Assembly (NCBI GenBank): GCA_028687035.1
Contig: JAQUAX010000009.1
Location: 62,001-126,000, forward strand
From: Dechloromonas sp.
GTDB taxonomy: Bacteria > Pseudomonadota > Gammaproteobacteria > Burkholderiales > Rhodocyclaceae
DNA: 64,000 nt
Direction of reading: 5' to 3'
Part shown: piece by piece, positions 27,563 through 38,321 of the stretch
Layout: each line of letters starts with the position of its first letter
Position numbering within the stretch: the first letter of the stretch is position 1
Notes under the pieces: generated by a model
The model's database searches: none
The model's input: only the letters and a program-made list of their open reading frames with translations
Told to the model about the DNA's origin: nothing
Made by a program: the position numbers and the translations under genes

Positions 27563-28855
27563 TTATTCCTCTTCGTCTTCCGAATCGATCAATTGTTCGA
27601 TGATAGCGCCTGCCAGGTCGTCGACGCGCAACTTGCGCTGCGCACCGCCCTCCTCGCGCAGGAATTTCAGCTGCGCCTCGCCGGTTGCCGCCTCGTCGTC
27701 GCCGATGACGACCGCGAAGGTCGCCCCGCTGCCGTCGGCCTTCTTCATCTGCGACTTGAAGCTGCCGCCGCCGCAATGCAGCAGCACGTTCAGCCCCTGG
27801 TCGCGCAGCCCCTCGGCGGCCCGGAAGGCCAGCCGGGACGCGGCGTCGCCCTGGTGGACAATATAGACATCCGGCGCCGGCGCCGCCGGCTCGCCGCCGG
27901 ATTCGCGGATCAGCGCGATCAGGCGCTCGACGCCCATCGCGAAGCCGCAGGCCGGCGTCGCCTTGCCGCCGAGCTGTCCGACCAGGCCGTCGTAGCGGCC
28001 GCCGGCACAGACCGTGCCCTGCGCGCCGAGCTTGTCGGTCACCCACTCGAAGACGGTCAGGTTGTAGTAATCGAGGCCGCGCACCAGCCGCGGGTTGATG
28101 GTGTAGGGAATGCCGGCGTCGCGCAGCACGCGCTGCACGCCCTCGAAGTGAGCCAGCGATTCGTCGCCGAGGTAATCGATCAGCTTCGGCGCAGCGGCGC
28201 ACATGTCCTGCAGCGCCGGGTTCTTGGTGTCGAGGATGCGCAGCGGATTGGTGTACAGCCGGCGCTTGGCGTCCTCGTCGAGCAGTTCGGCGTGCTCCTC
28301 GAAATAGGCGATCAGCGCGGCGCGGTGCTGGGCCCGCTCCTCGGGCTGGCCTAGGCTGTTGATCTGCAGTTCGATGCCGTCGAGGCCGAGGTCGGCCCAC
28401 AGGCGGGCGCCCATCAGGATCATCTCGGCGTCGATGTCGGGACCGGCAAAGCCGAGCGCCTCGACGCCGACCTGGTGGAACTGCCGGTAACGACCCTTCT
28501 GCGGCCGTTCGTGGCGGAACATCTGGCCCAGGTAGTACAGGCGGCGCGGCTGCTGCGCCGCCAGATTGTGCTGGATCGCGGCGCGCACGCAGCCGGCGGT
28601 GCCTTCCGGGCGCAGCGTCAGCGGCTCGCCGTTCAGGCTGTCGATGAAGGAATACATTTCCTTCTCGACGATGTCGGTAACTTCGCCGATCGCCCGCTTG
28701 AACAGCGGCGTCGGCTCGACGATCGGCAGCCGGATCGGCCGGTAGCCGTAGGCCTTCAGCCACGAACGGACGGTGTCCTCGAACAGTTCCCAGAACTCGG
28801 CTTCGTCGGGCAGGATGTCGTTCATCCCGCGGACGGCTTGCAAGGTTTGACTCAT
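27563..28855 (-). CDS. hisS: Histidyl-tRNA synthetase
   Basis: A protein of 430 residues. The class II motifs are present: motif 1 region ([20 protein letters not shown] start), motif 2 [22 protein letters not shown] and, near the end of the core, the histidine loops [15 protein letters not shown] and [15 protein letters not shown]. Motif 3 is [17 protein letters not shown]-terminal anticodon-binding domain follows. It charges tRNA-His in the cytosol. Start at 28855 overlaps the ispG stop (ATGA). Confidence 0.97.
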   Translation of the reverse strand: MSQTLQAVRGMNDILPDEAEFWELFEDTVRSWLKAYGYRPIRLPIVEPTPLFKRAIGEVTDIVEKEMYSFIDSLNGEPLTLRPEGTAGCVRAAIQHNLAAQQPRRLYYLGQMFRHERPQKGRYRQFHQVGVEALGFAGPDIDAEMILMGARLWADLGLDGIELQINSLGQPEERAQHRAALIAYFEEHAELLDEDAKRRLYTNPLRILDTKNPALQDMCAAAPKLIDYLGDESLAHFEGVQRVLRDAGIPYTINPRLVRGLDYYNLTVFEWVTDKLGAQGTVCAGGRYDGLVGQLGGKATPACGFAMGVERLIALIRESGGEPAAPAPDVYIVHQGDAASRLAFRAAEGLRDQGLNVLLHCGGGSFKSQMKKADGSGATFAVVIGDDEAATGEAQLKFLREEGGAQRKLRVDDLAGAIIEQLIDSEDEEE

Positions 28856-30081
28856 GCTTGGATTTTTTTCTTGTAGGTGCGCTGGACGTAGCGCTCGATG
28901 ATTTGCTTGAATTCGTCGGCGATGTGTTCGCCCTTCAGCGTCGTCGTCTTGACGCCGTCCTCGAACACCGGCGCCGACGGCGCCTCGCCGGTACCCGGCA
29001 GCGAGATGCCGATGTTCGCATGCTTCGATTCGCCCGGGCCGTTGACGATGCAGCCCATGACGGCCAACGTCATGTTCTCCGCGCCGTCGTAGTGCAGCTT
29101 CCATTCCGGCATCTTGGCGCGGACGAAATCCTGCACCTCGCCGGCCAGTTCCTGGAAGAAGGTCGAGGTCGTCCGGCCGCAACCCGGGCAGGCCGCGACC
29201 ATCGGCGTGAAGGCGCGCAGGCCCATGGTCTGCAGGATTTCCTGCGCGACGATGACTTCCTGCGAACGCGAACCGCCCGGCTCCGGCGTCAACGACACGC
29301 GGATGGTGTCGCCGATGCCTTCCTGCAGCAGCACGGACAGCGCCGCGGTCGACGCGACGATCCCCTTGGATCCCATGCCGGCCTCGGTCAGGCCGAGGTG
29401 CAAGGCGTAGTCCGAACGCTTGGCCAGTTCGCGGTAGATCGCGATCAGATCCTGCACGCTCGAGACCTTGCACGACAGGATGATCTTCTCGCCGGCCAGG
29501 CCGACTTCCTCGGCCTTGGCCGCGGATTCGAGGGCCGAGGTGACCATCGCGTGACGCATCATCTCGGTGGCGTCGAGCGGCTCGGCCCGCCGCGAATTCT
29601 CGTCCATGATCCGCGCCAGCAGGTCCTGGTCGAGGCTGCCCCAATTGACGCCGATGCGCACCGGCTTGTCGTAGCGGCAGGCGAGTTCGACCATCTGCGC
29701 GAACTGCTCGTCCTTCTTCCTGCCGAAGCCGACGTTGCCCGGATTGATCCGGTACTTGGCCAGCGCCTCGGCGCAGGCCGGCTCGTCGGTCAGCAGGCGG
29801 TGGCCGTTGTAGTGGAAATCGCCGATCAGCGGCACGCTGCAGTTCATCCGGTCGAGGTGTTCGCGGATCTTCGGCACCGCCGCGGCGGCTTCCGGCGTGT
29901 TCACGGTGATGCGCACCAGCTCGGAGCCGGCGCGTGCCAGTTCGGCGCACTGGATCGCGGTGGCCAGGTAGTCGGCGGTGTCGGTGTTGGTCATCGACTG
30001 GACGACGACCGGCGCGTCGCCGCCGATGCGGACGCCGCCGATGCGCGTGGCGCGCGTGGGACGCTTGGGTACTGCCGTCAT
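28852..30081 (-). CDS. ispG: 4-hydroxy-3-methylbut-2-enyl diphosphate synthase (flavodoxin/ferredoxin-dependent)
   Basis: A protein of 409 residues. The TIM-barrel N-terminal part includes [20 protein letters not shown] and INPGN. The C-terminal 4Fe-4S domain has the ligands [12 protein letters not shown] and [17 protein letters not shown]. IspG makes HMBPP in the MEP isoprenoid pathway. The length fits the proteobacterial single-domain type. It lies between rodZ and hisS, as in E. coli. Confidence 0.97.
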   Translation of the reverse strand: MTAVPKRPTRATRIGGVRIGGDAPVVVQSMTNTDTADYLATAIQCAELARAGSELVRITVNTPEAAAAVPKIREHLDRMNCSVPLIGDFHYNGHRLLTDEPACAEALAKYRINPGNVGFGRKKDEQFAQMVELACRYDKPVRIGVNWGSLDQDLLARIMDENSRRAEPLDATEMMRHAMVTSALESAAKAEEVGLAGEKIILSCKVSSVQDLIAIYRELAKRSDYALHLGLTEAGMGSKGIVASTAALSVLLQEGIGDTIRVSLTPEPGGSRSQEVIVAQEILQTMGLRAFTPMVAACPGCGRTTSTFFQELAGEVQDFVRAKMPEWKLHYDGAENMTLAVMGCIVNGPGESKHANIGISLPGTGEAPSAPVFEDGVKTTTLKGEHIADEFKQIIERYVQRTYKKKIQA

Positions 30082-30083
30082 GC

Positions 30084-31061
30084 TTACTCCAGGACGAAAC
30101 GGGCGACGTCGCCGCGCGTGTGCGGCGCCAGATCGACCGGCTGGTTGCGCCAGAACAGGCGGACGCCCGGGGCGTAGCCGATGACGATGGACAGCGGACC
30201 GCGGCCGCTGAGCGTCTCCTCGCGCCCGCCCGGGACGCGTTGCGAAAACACGATGTGGTTGTCGCGGTCGCGCACTTCCAGCCAGGACTCCTTGTCGAAC
30301 ACGAAGCGCATCTGGGGGCCGCCGACTGCGGTGGGCACAGCGGCCGGCGCCGACGGCGCGGCCGCCGGAACGGCAGCGGACGGTGCCGCGGGCTGGGGAA
30401 TGGCGACCGGGGACGCCGCGACCGTTGCCGGCGGCGTAGCGGCTGCCGGTGCCGGCTGCAGCTCCGGCGGCACGACGGCCTGCGGATTGAGCACCTGCTG
30501 CGGTGTCACGCCCGGGGGGAAAACCGGTTCGGCAGCCGGCGGCGCGGCGGGCGCCGGCGCTTCCGTCCGGCTCGACGCCGAATCGAGCAGCGCCTGGGTA
30601 TTCGAGCGCAGCTCGGACAGATCGTTGGGCATCAGGAAATAGGCGACGGCAGCGAGCAGCAGCAACGCGGCGCCGACCAGGACGACCAGACGGTCGCGCC
30701 GGGAAGCCCCGGGACCGGAGTCCGGCATCGTCGTCAATTCGGTTTCCGGCACATCGAGGTTCGCCGTCGGCTTGACCAGCACGCGGTCGAGCTGGGTCAT
30801 CAGCCCGGCCGGATCGACATGGACCAGGCGCGCATAGTTGCGCACGAAGCCACGCGTGAAAGTGACGCCCGGCAACTGCTCCCAGTCACCGGCCTCGAGC
30901 GCCTCGACCTGACGCCGGCCGAGCTTGAGTGCCTGGGCGATATCGTCGACGCGCAGCCCGAGGGCCTCGCGGGCCTCGCGCAAATGCTCGCCGACCGGCG
31001 TCCCGGCGGGCGGAACGTCCACCTCGGCCACGCCGTCCTGGATATCGGGTGTTACGGTCAT
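30084..31061 (-). CDS. rodZ: Cytoskeletal protein RodZ
   Basis: A protein of 325 residues. The N-terminal helix-turn-helix (about 20-85, [20 protein letters not shown] and [18 protein letters not shown]) binds MreB. One membrane segment follows ([19 protein letters not shown], about 125-145). A Pro/Ala-rich periplasmic linker of about 100 residues precedes the C-terminal DUF4115 domain (residues ~245-325, [17 protein letters not shown]). RodZ links MreB to wall-elongation enzymes. The order pilW-rodZ-ispG is conserved in Proteobacteria. Confidence 0.92.
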   Translation of the reverse strand: MTVTPDIQDGVAEVDVPPAGTPVGEHLREAREALGLRVDDIAQALKLGRRQVEALEAGDWEQLPGVTFTRGFVRNYARLVHVDPAGLMTQLDRVLVKPTANLDVPETELTTMPDSGPGASRRDRLVVLVGAALLLLAAVAYFLMPNDLSELRSNTQALLDSASSRTEAPAPAAPPAAEPVFPPGVTPQQVLNPQAVVPPELQPAPAAATPPATVAASPVAIPQPAAPSAAVPAAAPSAPAAVPTAVGGPQMRFVFDKESWLEVRDRDNHIVFSQRVPGGREETLSGRGPLSIVIGYAPGVRLFWRNQPVDLAPHTRGDVARFVLE

Positions 31062-31845
31062 TCGAAATTGCCCTTCAGGAATTCCTGGTATTCAGGCGAG
31101 GTCGGGTAACGGCTGCGCAGTTGCGCCGCATAACCGCCCTCGTTGGCACGATTGCCGAGCTTGCGCTCGAGGCGGACGCCGAGCCACAGCGCCTCGGCCG
31201 TCGGCGGCTCCATCATGCGCAGCGCATCGGCCAGATAGACGCGCGCCTCCTCGAGGATGCTGCGCTGGTAGAACAGCTTGGCCAGTTGCAGGCGCGCCGC
31301 CGGCGCGCCGTCGCGCGACAGCTGGACCGCCTGCAGCAGGTAACGCTGCGCGCCCTCGAGGTCGCCCGCCTTCAGCGCACAGGTGCCGGCATTCGCGTAG
31401 GCGCGCTCCGGTGTCTCATACAGCGGGCTCTTCAGCGCATTCAGGAAATAGGTGATCGACTGGCGTTCCTTGCCGGATTCGCACAGGTACCAGCCGTAGT
31501 TGTTATTGACCTCGGGGTCGTTCGGCGCGAGGTCGAGCGCCCGCTTGAAGTCGGCCTCGGCCTTGGCGTGTTCCTTGAGCGCGCCGTGGACCAGGCCGCG
31601 CACGCTGTAGGCCTGGAAAAAGCGCGAATCGGCGTCGAGCGCGATGCGCAGTTCCTCGAGCGCGACCGCCATGTTGCCGGCCTGGAAATACATCGCCCCG
31701 AGTTCGGTGTGGATCTTCGCCCGCGCACGCGGGCTGCCGCTGGACTGCCCTCCGTCCGGGCCGGCGTAGTCGTACTGGGCCTGCGCCGGCAGCGCGCAGA
31801 CGGCGCCGAGGCAGAGCGCGACCAGGGTCTGCGAAAGGGCTTTGC

Positions 31846-31849
<4 letters not shown>
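31058..31849 (-). CDS. pilW: Type IV pilus biogenesis/TPR protein PilW (PilF)
   Basis: A protein of 263 residues starting at a GTG that overlaps the rlmN stop (GTGA), with GGAG about 9 bases upstream. A signal peptide runs through [16 protein letters not shown]. Several TPR units follow: [40 protein letters not shown] and [16 protein letters not shown] are clear examples. PilF/PilW assembles or positions the secretin PilQ of type IV pili. The mature N-terminus has no Cys at the usual lipobox site, so it may be soluble periplasmic. Other type IV pilus genes are not in the window. Confidence 0.88.
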
Positions 31850-32940
<1,091 letters not shown>

Positions 32941-32947
32941 CGGGGTA

Positions 32948-33376
32948 TTAGCGGCCAGCGTAGGTGTTCATGCCCGGGAAGAAGAAGGCGATCTCGACGG
33001 CCGCGGTTTCCGGGGCGTCGGAGCCGTGCACCGCGTTGGCGTCGATCGACTCGGCGAAGTCGGCGCGGATGGTGCCCTTCTCGGCCTTCTTCGGATCGGT
33101 GGCGCCCATCAGCTCACGGTTCTTGGCGATGGCGTTCTCGCCTTCCAGGCACTGGATCATCACCGGGCCGGAGGTCATGAACTCGACCAGATCCTTGAAG
33201 AAGGGACGTTCCTTGTGCACGGCGTAGAACTGGCCGGCTTCCTGGGCGGACAGCCAGGTCATGCGGGCGGCGATGACCTTCAGGCCGGCGCCTTCGAAAC
33301 GGGAATAGATCTGGCCGATGACGTTCTTGGCGACGGCGTCCGGCTTGATGATGGAGAGGGTGCGTTCGATAGCCAT
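32948..33376 (-). CDS. ndk: Nucleoside-diphosphate kinase
   Basis: A protein of 142 residues. The N-terminal [11 protein letters not shown], the catalytic-His segment [10 protein letters not shown] (His about residue 117) and the final FFFPGMNTY are intact. It transfers the gamma phosphate between nucleoside tri- and diphosphates, via phospho-His. It is first in the ndk-rlmN-pilW-rodZ run. A TAAAAT box (33421-33416 on minus) upstream could be its -10 element, though no good -35 is visible. Confidence 0.97.
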   Translation of the reverse strand: MAIERTLSIIKPDAVAKNVIGQIYSRFEGAGLKVIAARMTWLSAQEAGQFYAVHKERPFFKDLVEFMTSGPVMIQCLEGENAIAKNRELMGATDPKKAEKGTIRADFAESIDANAVHGSDAPETAAVEIAFFFPGMNTYAGR

Positions 33377-33446
33377 GTTTGCTCCGAAAAAAGCTAGTCA
33401 GTTGAAAAACGGGCCATTTTAGCAGACTCGCCGGCGATGCGCCCGC

Positions 33447-34121
33447 TTACCGGGCCGGCGCGGCAGCGGCGAGCGGCGTACGGAGCAGCGCGAAATCGCG
33501 CGGTGCGACGTATTGCAGCAACTCCTTGCCATCGCCGTCGACGATGACGTCCAGCCCCTTGTCCGGATACAGCAGGTGCACGCGCTTATCGGACACCGGC
33601 AGACGCTCGCCCGGCGGCCCGAAGCGCTGGATCACCGTCGCTTCGTCGAGATTCACCGTCGGAATCACCGCGATGGCGCGGATCGGCATGCCCTCGACCG
33701 CCGCCCGGTCGTCCGCGTGGAGCCTGATCTTGCGGGTCGTGCTCTCCATGTATTCGGCCTTGACGGCGCGTTCGCGCATGGCCGAAATCGCCTCCGGCGA
33801 CGCGTCGACCGTGACGATCAGCTTGGCCAGCACGAAGCCGAGCGGAACCTGGTTGTAATAGGCCTCCAGCGCGCCGACTTCCTGCGGGGCGGCGACGATC
33901 GCCACCTCGAGCTCGTCGCCGAGCGCCCGGCGCACGTCGGCCAGCGTGCTGACCCCGGGCTGCAGACCGAACACCTTGCTGCCGCCGCGGCCATCGAGTT
34001 CGATCTGCCACGGCAGGTTGCTTTCCGGATCGACGCCCTCCTGCTTGCCGGCACCGGGCATCAGGAAGGGCAGCGCGATCAGCGCGAGGATCAGCAGGAC
34101 GATCGACAGGGCGAATTTCAT
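33447..34121 (-). CDS. Conserved hypothetical protein with N-terminal membrane anchor
   Basis: A protein of 224 residues. One hydrophobic N-terminal segment (ALSIVLLILALIALPFLMPG) would anchor it in the inner membrane, with the rest periplasmic or cytoplasmic. The soluble part mixes beta-strand-like runs (IRAIAVIPTVN, KRVHLLYPDKGLDVIV) with a VSTLADVRRALGDELEVAIV segment. I do not recognise the family. It is downstream of the PilJ-like gene; an ATG at 34151 overlaps that gene's stop (ATGA), so the real start could be 10 codons earlier. Neither start has a well-spaced ribosome site. Confidence 0.7.
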   Translation of the reverse strand: MKFALSIVLLILALIALPFLMPGAGKQEGVDPESNLPWQIELDGRGGSKVFGLQPGVSTLADVRRALGDELEVAIVAAPQEVGALEAYYNQVPLGFVLAKLIVTVDASPEAISAMRERAVKAEYMESTTRKIRLHADDRAAVEGMPIRAIAVIPTVNLDEATVIQRFGPPGERLPVSDKRVHLLYPDKGLDVIVDGDGKELLQYVAPRDFALLRTPLAAAAPAR

Positions 34122-34147
34122 GGCGGGCAAGGTCGGAAAATGGGCGG

Positions 34148-35026
34148 TCATTTTGCCACAGAGGGCCTCCCCGTCCGCCCGTCGCTGCCATTCCGGGGTT
34201 CGGACGAGGCATCCAGGCGGCCCCGCGCAGCGAATTGCTCGGCGTACTGGGTGGTGACGACCTCGAGCACTTCGCGGATCCGTTCGCTGGTCGTCGCGAC
34301 ATTCAGCGGCGCCCGGGAATCGCTGCGCTGCTGCTGCAGACGGACCAGCGCCGCATCGAAGAAGACCCACTGATTGCGCGCCAGCGCGAGCGCTTCCCGC
34401 GTCGCCCGGGAGTTGTCCGGTGCCGACTCCAGCTCGAGCAGGCCGGCGACGAATTCCCGTCGCGTCTGCTCCAGATCGACCAGCCGACCGGCCGAGCGGT
34501 CACCGGCCAGCGCCTGCAGATAGAGGCGGGCCAGACGCTGCGACAACATGTTCAGCCGCGACGACTGGTCGAGCAGGCGGCCGACCGGCGACTCCGTCTC
34601 GCCCTCGAGTTGCAGCGCGAGGCGCCCCGACTGCAGGCCGATCTCCTCGGCCAGTTGCGCAATCCGTTCGGTGCCGGCGGCTGCGGGCGGATTCCCTGCG
34701 GCAACGCGCAGTTCGCGCCACAACGCGATGCAGCGCAGCAGGCTGCGCTGGACGGCCGCCTGCCGGGACAGGCGGCCCAGCCGGGCCAGCGCAGCCTCGG
34801 CGGCGTCGATCGCCTGCCGTTCGTCCCGCTCCGTGGTCGCCGGAGCCAGTCCCAGCCCCCTCTGCACCCGCAGCTTGGCCAGGCGATGCGCCTGCAGGCG
34901 CAGGGTGCCGACGGCCACCACGCCGTCGGATATTTCAGCCGCCCGGCCGGTCGCCGGCGGCGCAGCGACGGCGGCGGGGACGACACAGGTCAGCAGCGCA
35001 AGCAGCAGAAAAGGCAGCAGTTTCAT
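34148..35026 (-). CDS. Stand-alone exported PilJ/NarX-like sensor-domain protein
   Basis: A protein of 292 residues with a signal peptide (FLLLALLTCVVPAAVA). The mature part is all-alpha and contains two PilJ-type repeats, the second marked by DQSSRLNMLSQRLARLYLQA, a pattern found in the N-terminal domains of type IV-pilus chemotaxis transducers and nitrate sensors. Unlike those proteins it has no transmembrane helix after the domain and no signalling domain, so it is a soluble periplasmic module. Ligand unknown. It heads a two-gene unit with the anchored hypothetical protein. Confidence 0.7.
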   Translation of the reverse strand: MKLLPFLLLALLTCVVPAAVAAPPATGRAAEISDGVVAVGTLRLQAHRLAKLRVQRGLGLAPATTERDERQAIDAAEAALARLGRLSRQAAVQRSLLRCIALWRELRVAAGNPPAAAGTERIAQLAEEIGLQSGRLALQLEGETESPVGRLLDQSSRLNMLSQRLARLYLQALAGDRSAGRLVDLEQTRREFVAGLLELESAPDNSRATREALALARNQWVFFDAALVRLQQQRSDSRAPLNVATTSERIREVLEVVTTQYAEQFAARGRLDASSEPRNGSDGRTGRPSVAK

Positions 35027-35088
35027 GGCCGGTTCCGGAAAAAAGGGACCGGCATTGGAACACTGCAGGATTGCGGCTTGATGAAAGC

Positions 35089-35114
35089 AAAAAGCCCCGG
35101 CCGGGGCCGGGGCT
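35089..35114 (-). terminator. Terminator of the dctPQM operon
   Basis: On the minus strand, AGCCCCGG, a 6-base loop CCCCGG and CCGGGGCT form an 8-bp stem followed by TTTTT. It lies about 20 bases beyond the dctM stop. Confidence 0.8.
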
Positions 35115-35131
35115 GACGGTGCCGAAGCGGA

Positions 35132-36415
35132 TCAGAGCATGCCGAGTTGCTGCGGCAGCCACAGCGACAGGCCGGGCCAGTAGGTGACGACGCCGAGGAA
35201 GACCAGCATCGACAGCAGCCACGGCCAGACCGCGACGGTCAGCTCGGTGATGCCCATCTTGGTGATGCCCGACGCGACGTACAGGTTCAGGCCGACCGGC
35301 GGGTGGCACATGCCGACTTCCATGTTCACGACCATCAGGATGCCGAAATGCACCGGGTGGATGCCCAGCTGCACCGCGACCGGGAACAGGATGGGCGCGA
35401 AGATCAGCACGATCGACGACGGCTCCATGAAGTTGCCGGCGAGCAGCAGGATCACGTTGACCGCGAGCAGGAAGGTGATGACGCCCAGGCCGTTGCCCAG
35501 CATCCAGTCGGCCAGCGCCTGCGGGATGTTCTCGTTGGTCATGATGAACGAGAACAGCACGGCGTTGGTGATGATGTAGAGCAGCATCGCCGACATGTTG
35601 GCCGAGTTCAGCAGCACCTTGGGCACGTCCTTCAGGCCCATGTCCTTGTAGATGAAAACGGCGACGAAAAAGGCGTACACCGCGGACATCGCCGCCGCCT
35701 CGGTCGGCGTGAAGATGCCGGAGTAGATGCCGCCCATCACGACGACGATCAGCAGCAGGCCCCAGACCGACGCGCGGAAGGACTTCCAGCGCTCGCCCCA
35801 GCTCGCCTTCGGCTGGCGCGGGTAGTCGAACTTGCGGGCGCGGTACCAGGTCACGCCGCCCAGCGTCGCCGCCAGCGCCAGACCGGGGATGACGCCGGCC
35901 ATGAACAGCGCGCCGACCGAAGTATTGGTCGCCACCGAGTACATGACCATGACGATCGACGGCGGGATCAGGATGCCGAGCGCGCCCGAGGTCGAGATCA
36001 CGCCGGCCCCGAACTTGTTCGGAAAACCCGCCTTGACCATCGCCGGCAGCAGGATCGAGCCGATCGCCACCACGGTCGCCGGGCTGGAGCCGGACACCGC
36101 CGCGAACAGCGCGCAGGCGACGACACCGGCCAGGCCGAGACCGCCGTACCAGTGGCCGACCATGCTCGTCGCGAAGTTGATCATCCGCTTGGCGACGCCG
36201 CCGTGGGTCAGGAAGTTGCCGGCCAGGATGAAGAACGGGATGGCCATGATCTCGAACTTCTCGATGCCGGTGAACAGCTTCAGCGCGACCGATTCGAGCG
36301 GCACCTGCGTCATCGTGAACAGGAAGGTCAGCACGGTCAGGCCGAGCGAGATCGAGATCGGCATGCCGGTCAGCATCAGCACGGCCAGCAGGGAAAAGAT
36401 CACCAGGGCGTTCAT
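35132..36415 (-). CDS. dctM: TRAP C4-dicarboxylate transporter large membrane subunit DctM
   Basis: A protein of 427 residues with about 12 hydrophobic segments, normal for DctM. Motifs include MNALVIFSLLAVLMLTGMPI, the pore stretch FAAVSGSSPATVVAIGSILLP, the STSGALGILIPPSIVMVMY loop and the C-terminal GMCHPPVGLNLYV. It forms the sodium-coupled channel of the TRAP system with DctQ. Start at 36415 overlaps the dctQ stop. Confidence 0.95.
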   Translation of the reverse strand: MNALVIFSLLAVLMLTGMPISISLGLTVLTFLFTMTQVPLESVALKLFTGIEKFEIMAIPFFILAGNFLTHGGVAKRMINFATSMVGHWYGGLGLAGVVACALFAAVSGSSPATVVAIGSILLPAMVKAGFPNKFGAGVISTSGALGILIPPSIVMVMYSVATNTSVGALFMAGVIPGLALAATLGGVTWYRARKFDYPRQPKASWGERWKSFRASVWGLLLIVVVMGGIYSGIFTPTEAAAMSAVYAFFVAVFIYKDMGLKDVPKVLLNSANMSAMLLYIITNAVLFSFIMTNENIPQALADWMLGNGLGVITFLLAVNVILLLAGNFMEPSSIVLIFAPILFPVAVQLGIHPVHFGILMVVNMEVGMCHPPVGLNLYVASGITKMGITELTVAVWPWLLSMLVFLGVVTYWPGLSLWLPQQLGML

Positions 36416-37110
36416 TGCTTGTTCTCCTTGTCGCCCTCGCCGAGCTGCGGATGTTTCAGGTCGTGCATGTGCAGGTTGTCGCCCATGCCGTACACATCGA
36501 CGTCGACCGGCAGCTTTTCTTCTTCGAGACCATCGACGTGGCCGTGATCGTGGTGTGGCAGTTCGCCGGTCTTCAGGAAGCCCCAGGCGACCTGCAGGAA
36601 ACGGAAACACATCAGCGACGAACCGAGCGGGATCGCGCTATAGACGATCCAGGTCGGCCACTCGAGATCCGGCGTGGTCGGCCCTTCGTACAGCTCCTCG
36701 CCGGCCATGCCCAGCGCGTTGAAGAGCGCGTAGTGGGCGCCGTTTTCCCAGACGAAATTGGCGCCCAGCGTGGCGACGATGCCGGTGAAGGTGGCGCCGG
36801 CGAGCAGGCCGAAAACGATGAACTTGCCGCGCATGCGGTCGTCGAGCCGGTTGATCAGCACATCGACGCCGACGTGGATGCCGGTGCGCACGCCATAGGC
36901 GGCGCCGAACTTGGCCATCCAGACGAACATGATGATGCACAGTTCCTGCGCCCAGCTGAAATTGAGCGTCAGCAGCCAGTCCTGCAGCCCCGGGATGTCG
37001 ACCCCGGCCAGGTAGCGGTGGCCGACCGACAGGAAGATGATGAGGGTCGCCGCTCCCATCAGGAAGGTGACCAGCAACTCTTCGAGGTGATTGAGTGCCT
37101 TGTTGAGCAT
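36412..37110 (-). CDS. dctQ: TRAP transporter small membrane subunit DctQ with a His/Asp-rich tail
   Basis: A protein of 232 residues, longer than typical DctQ (about 160-190). Four membrane segments are visible: about 10-30, 50-70 (SWAQELCIIMFVWMAKFGAA, a DctQ motif), 95-115 and 155-175. The final 52 residues (181-232) are extra, hydrophilic and rich in His, Asp and Glu (ELPHHDHGHVDG, DNLHMHDLKH). They would face the cytoplasm and could bind metal. DctQ couples the binding protein DctP to DctM. Coupled to dctM by an ATGA overlap. Confidence 0.9.
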   Translation of the reverse strand: MLNKALNHLEELLVTFLMGAATLIIFLSVGHRYLAGVDIPGLQDWLLTLNFSWAQELCIIMFVWMAKFGAAYGVRTGIHVGVDVLINRLDDRMRGKFIVFGLLAGATFTGIVATLGANFVWENGAHYALFNALGMAGEELYEGPTTPDLEWPTWIVYSAIPLGSSLMCFRFLQVAWGFLKTGELPHHDHGHVDGLEEEKLPVDVDVYGMGDNLHMHDLKHPQLGEGDKENKQ

Positions 37111-37131
37111 GAACGCTCCCCCTTTGTTATT

Positions 37132-37153
37132 CCCGGGGACGTCGGCCCCCGGG
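37132..37153 (-). other. Intercistronic hairpin between dctP and dctQ
   Basis: On the minus strand, CCCGGGG, an 8-base loop and CCCCGGG form a 7-bp GC stem in the 56-base gap. No U-run follows, so it is more likely an RNA-stabilising or processing element than a full terminator. Confidence 0.55.
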
Positions 37154-37166
37154 CGTTTTTACGGAA

Positions 37167-38171
37167 TTACAGGCTGTCCGGCTTGAACCCGGTGTCCTTG
37201 TAAACCGCCTGAATCACCTCCTTGCCGACGCGGCCTTCCATCTTCTGGTGGACCGGCAGCATCGCCTTCTTGAAAGCCAGGCGCTCTTCCTTGGTCGGCG
37301 CGTAGACGGTGGTCTTGCCGCTCTTCTTCACGGCCTCCAGCGAATTGTCGTTCTCGACCTTGGCGATCTGGTTGGCGTAGCGCGTCGCCTGCACCATGGC
37401 TTCATCGAGCTGGCCGCGGACGTCGGCCGGCAGGCCGTCCCAGAACTTCTTGTTGACGATCACCGCGTAGCCCAGATAACCGTGGTCGGTCAGCGTCAGG
37501 TGCTTCTGCACCTCGTGCATCTTCTGGGTGTAGAGGTTGGAGATCGGGTTCTCGGTGCCGTCAACGACGCCGGTCTGCAGCGCCTGATAGACCTCGGAGA
37601 AGGCCATCACCTGCGGGATCGAGCCGACCGAGCGCATCTGCTCCTCGAGCACCTTGGACGACTGGATACGCATCTTCTTGCCCTTCAGGTCGGCCGGCGT
37701 CCTGATCGGGCTGTTCGCCGAGAAGGACTTGAAGCCGTTGTCCCAGTAGGCCAGGCCGCGGATGCCCTTGGGCTCCAGCTTGGCCAGCAGTTGCTTGCCG
37801 ACCGGACCGTTGGTGACCTTGCGCAGGGCGTCGTAGTCGCTGAAGATGAAGGGCAGGTCGAAGACCTCGAATTCCTTGACGCCGAGCGGCCCGAACTTGG
37901 CCAGCGACGGTGCCAGCATCTGCACGGCGCCGAGCTGCAGCGCCTCCATTTCCTCCTTGTCCTTGTACAGCGTCGAGTTGGCATAGACCTCGACCTTGAC
38001 CTTGCCCTTGGTCAGCTCGCCGGCCTTCTTGGCAAACATTTCGGCCGCCTTGCCCTTCGGGGTGTCGGCTGCGACGACGTGGCTGAACTTGATGACGATC
38101 GGCTGCTGCGCGTAGGCGGCCAGCGACAGCGCGCCGGCGAACAGGGCAACCAGAAGCTTCGATACTTTCAT
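37167..38171 (-). CDS. dctP: TRAP C4-dicarboxylate substrate-binding protein DctP
   Basis: A protein of 334 residues with a signal peptide (LLVALFAGALSLAAYA). Features of DctP-family receptors: IVIKFSHVVAADTPKGKAAE at the mature N-terminus, KMRIQSSKVLEEQMRSVGS with the binding Arg, and the GVVDGTENPISNLYTQKM hinge. It binds succinate, malate or fumarate in the periplasm and delivers them to DctQM. AGGAGG lies shortly before the ATG. A 16-bp palindrome lies upstream. Confidence 0.95.
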   Translation of the reverse strand: MKVSKLLVALFAGALSLAAYAQQPIVIKFSHVVAADTPKGKAAEMFAKKAGELTKGKVKVEVYANSTLYKDKEEMEALQLGAVQMLAPSLAKFGPLGVKEFEVFDLPFIFSDYDALRKVTNGPVGKQLLAKLEPKGIRGLAYWDNGFKSFSANSPIRTPADLKGKKMRIQSSKVLEEQMRSVGSIPQVMAFSEVYQALQTGVVDGTENPISNLYTQKMHEVQKHLTLTDHGYLGYAVIVNKKFWDGLPADVRGQLDEAMVQATRYANQIAKVENDNSLEAVKKSGKTTVYAPTKEERLAFKKAMLPVHQKMEGRVGKEVIQAVYKDTGFKPDSL

Positions 38172-38254
38172 GTCTTTCTCCTCCTGTTGGATAAGGTCGC
38201 ATATTTGGCGTTACGACTGGTTGGAAGTATTACGAAAGGTGTAACGGCTGCGTA

Positions 38255-38270
38255 TTGTGGTTAACCACAA
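38255..38270. promoter_or_regulatory. Palindromic operator upstream of dctP (candidate DctR site)
   Basis: TTGTGGTTAACCACAA is a perfect 16-bp palindrome 84 bases before the dctP start, and a related site occurs between dctA and the sensor-kinase gene. It follows the dctA terminator directly, sharing the A-run. Confidence 0.65.
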
Positions 38271-38296
38271 AAAAAACCGCCGGACGAAGCCGGCGG
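38269..38296 (-). terminator. Terminator of dctA
   Basis: On the minus strand, CCGCCGG, loop CTTCGT and CCGGCGG followed by eight T. The T-run abuts the palindrome controlling dctP, so termination of dctA and activation of dctP share about ten bases. Confidence 0.85.
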
Positions 38297-38321
38297 CAGG
38301 AGGGATGCGAGGAAAACGGGA

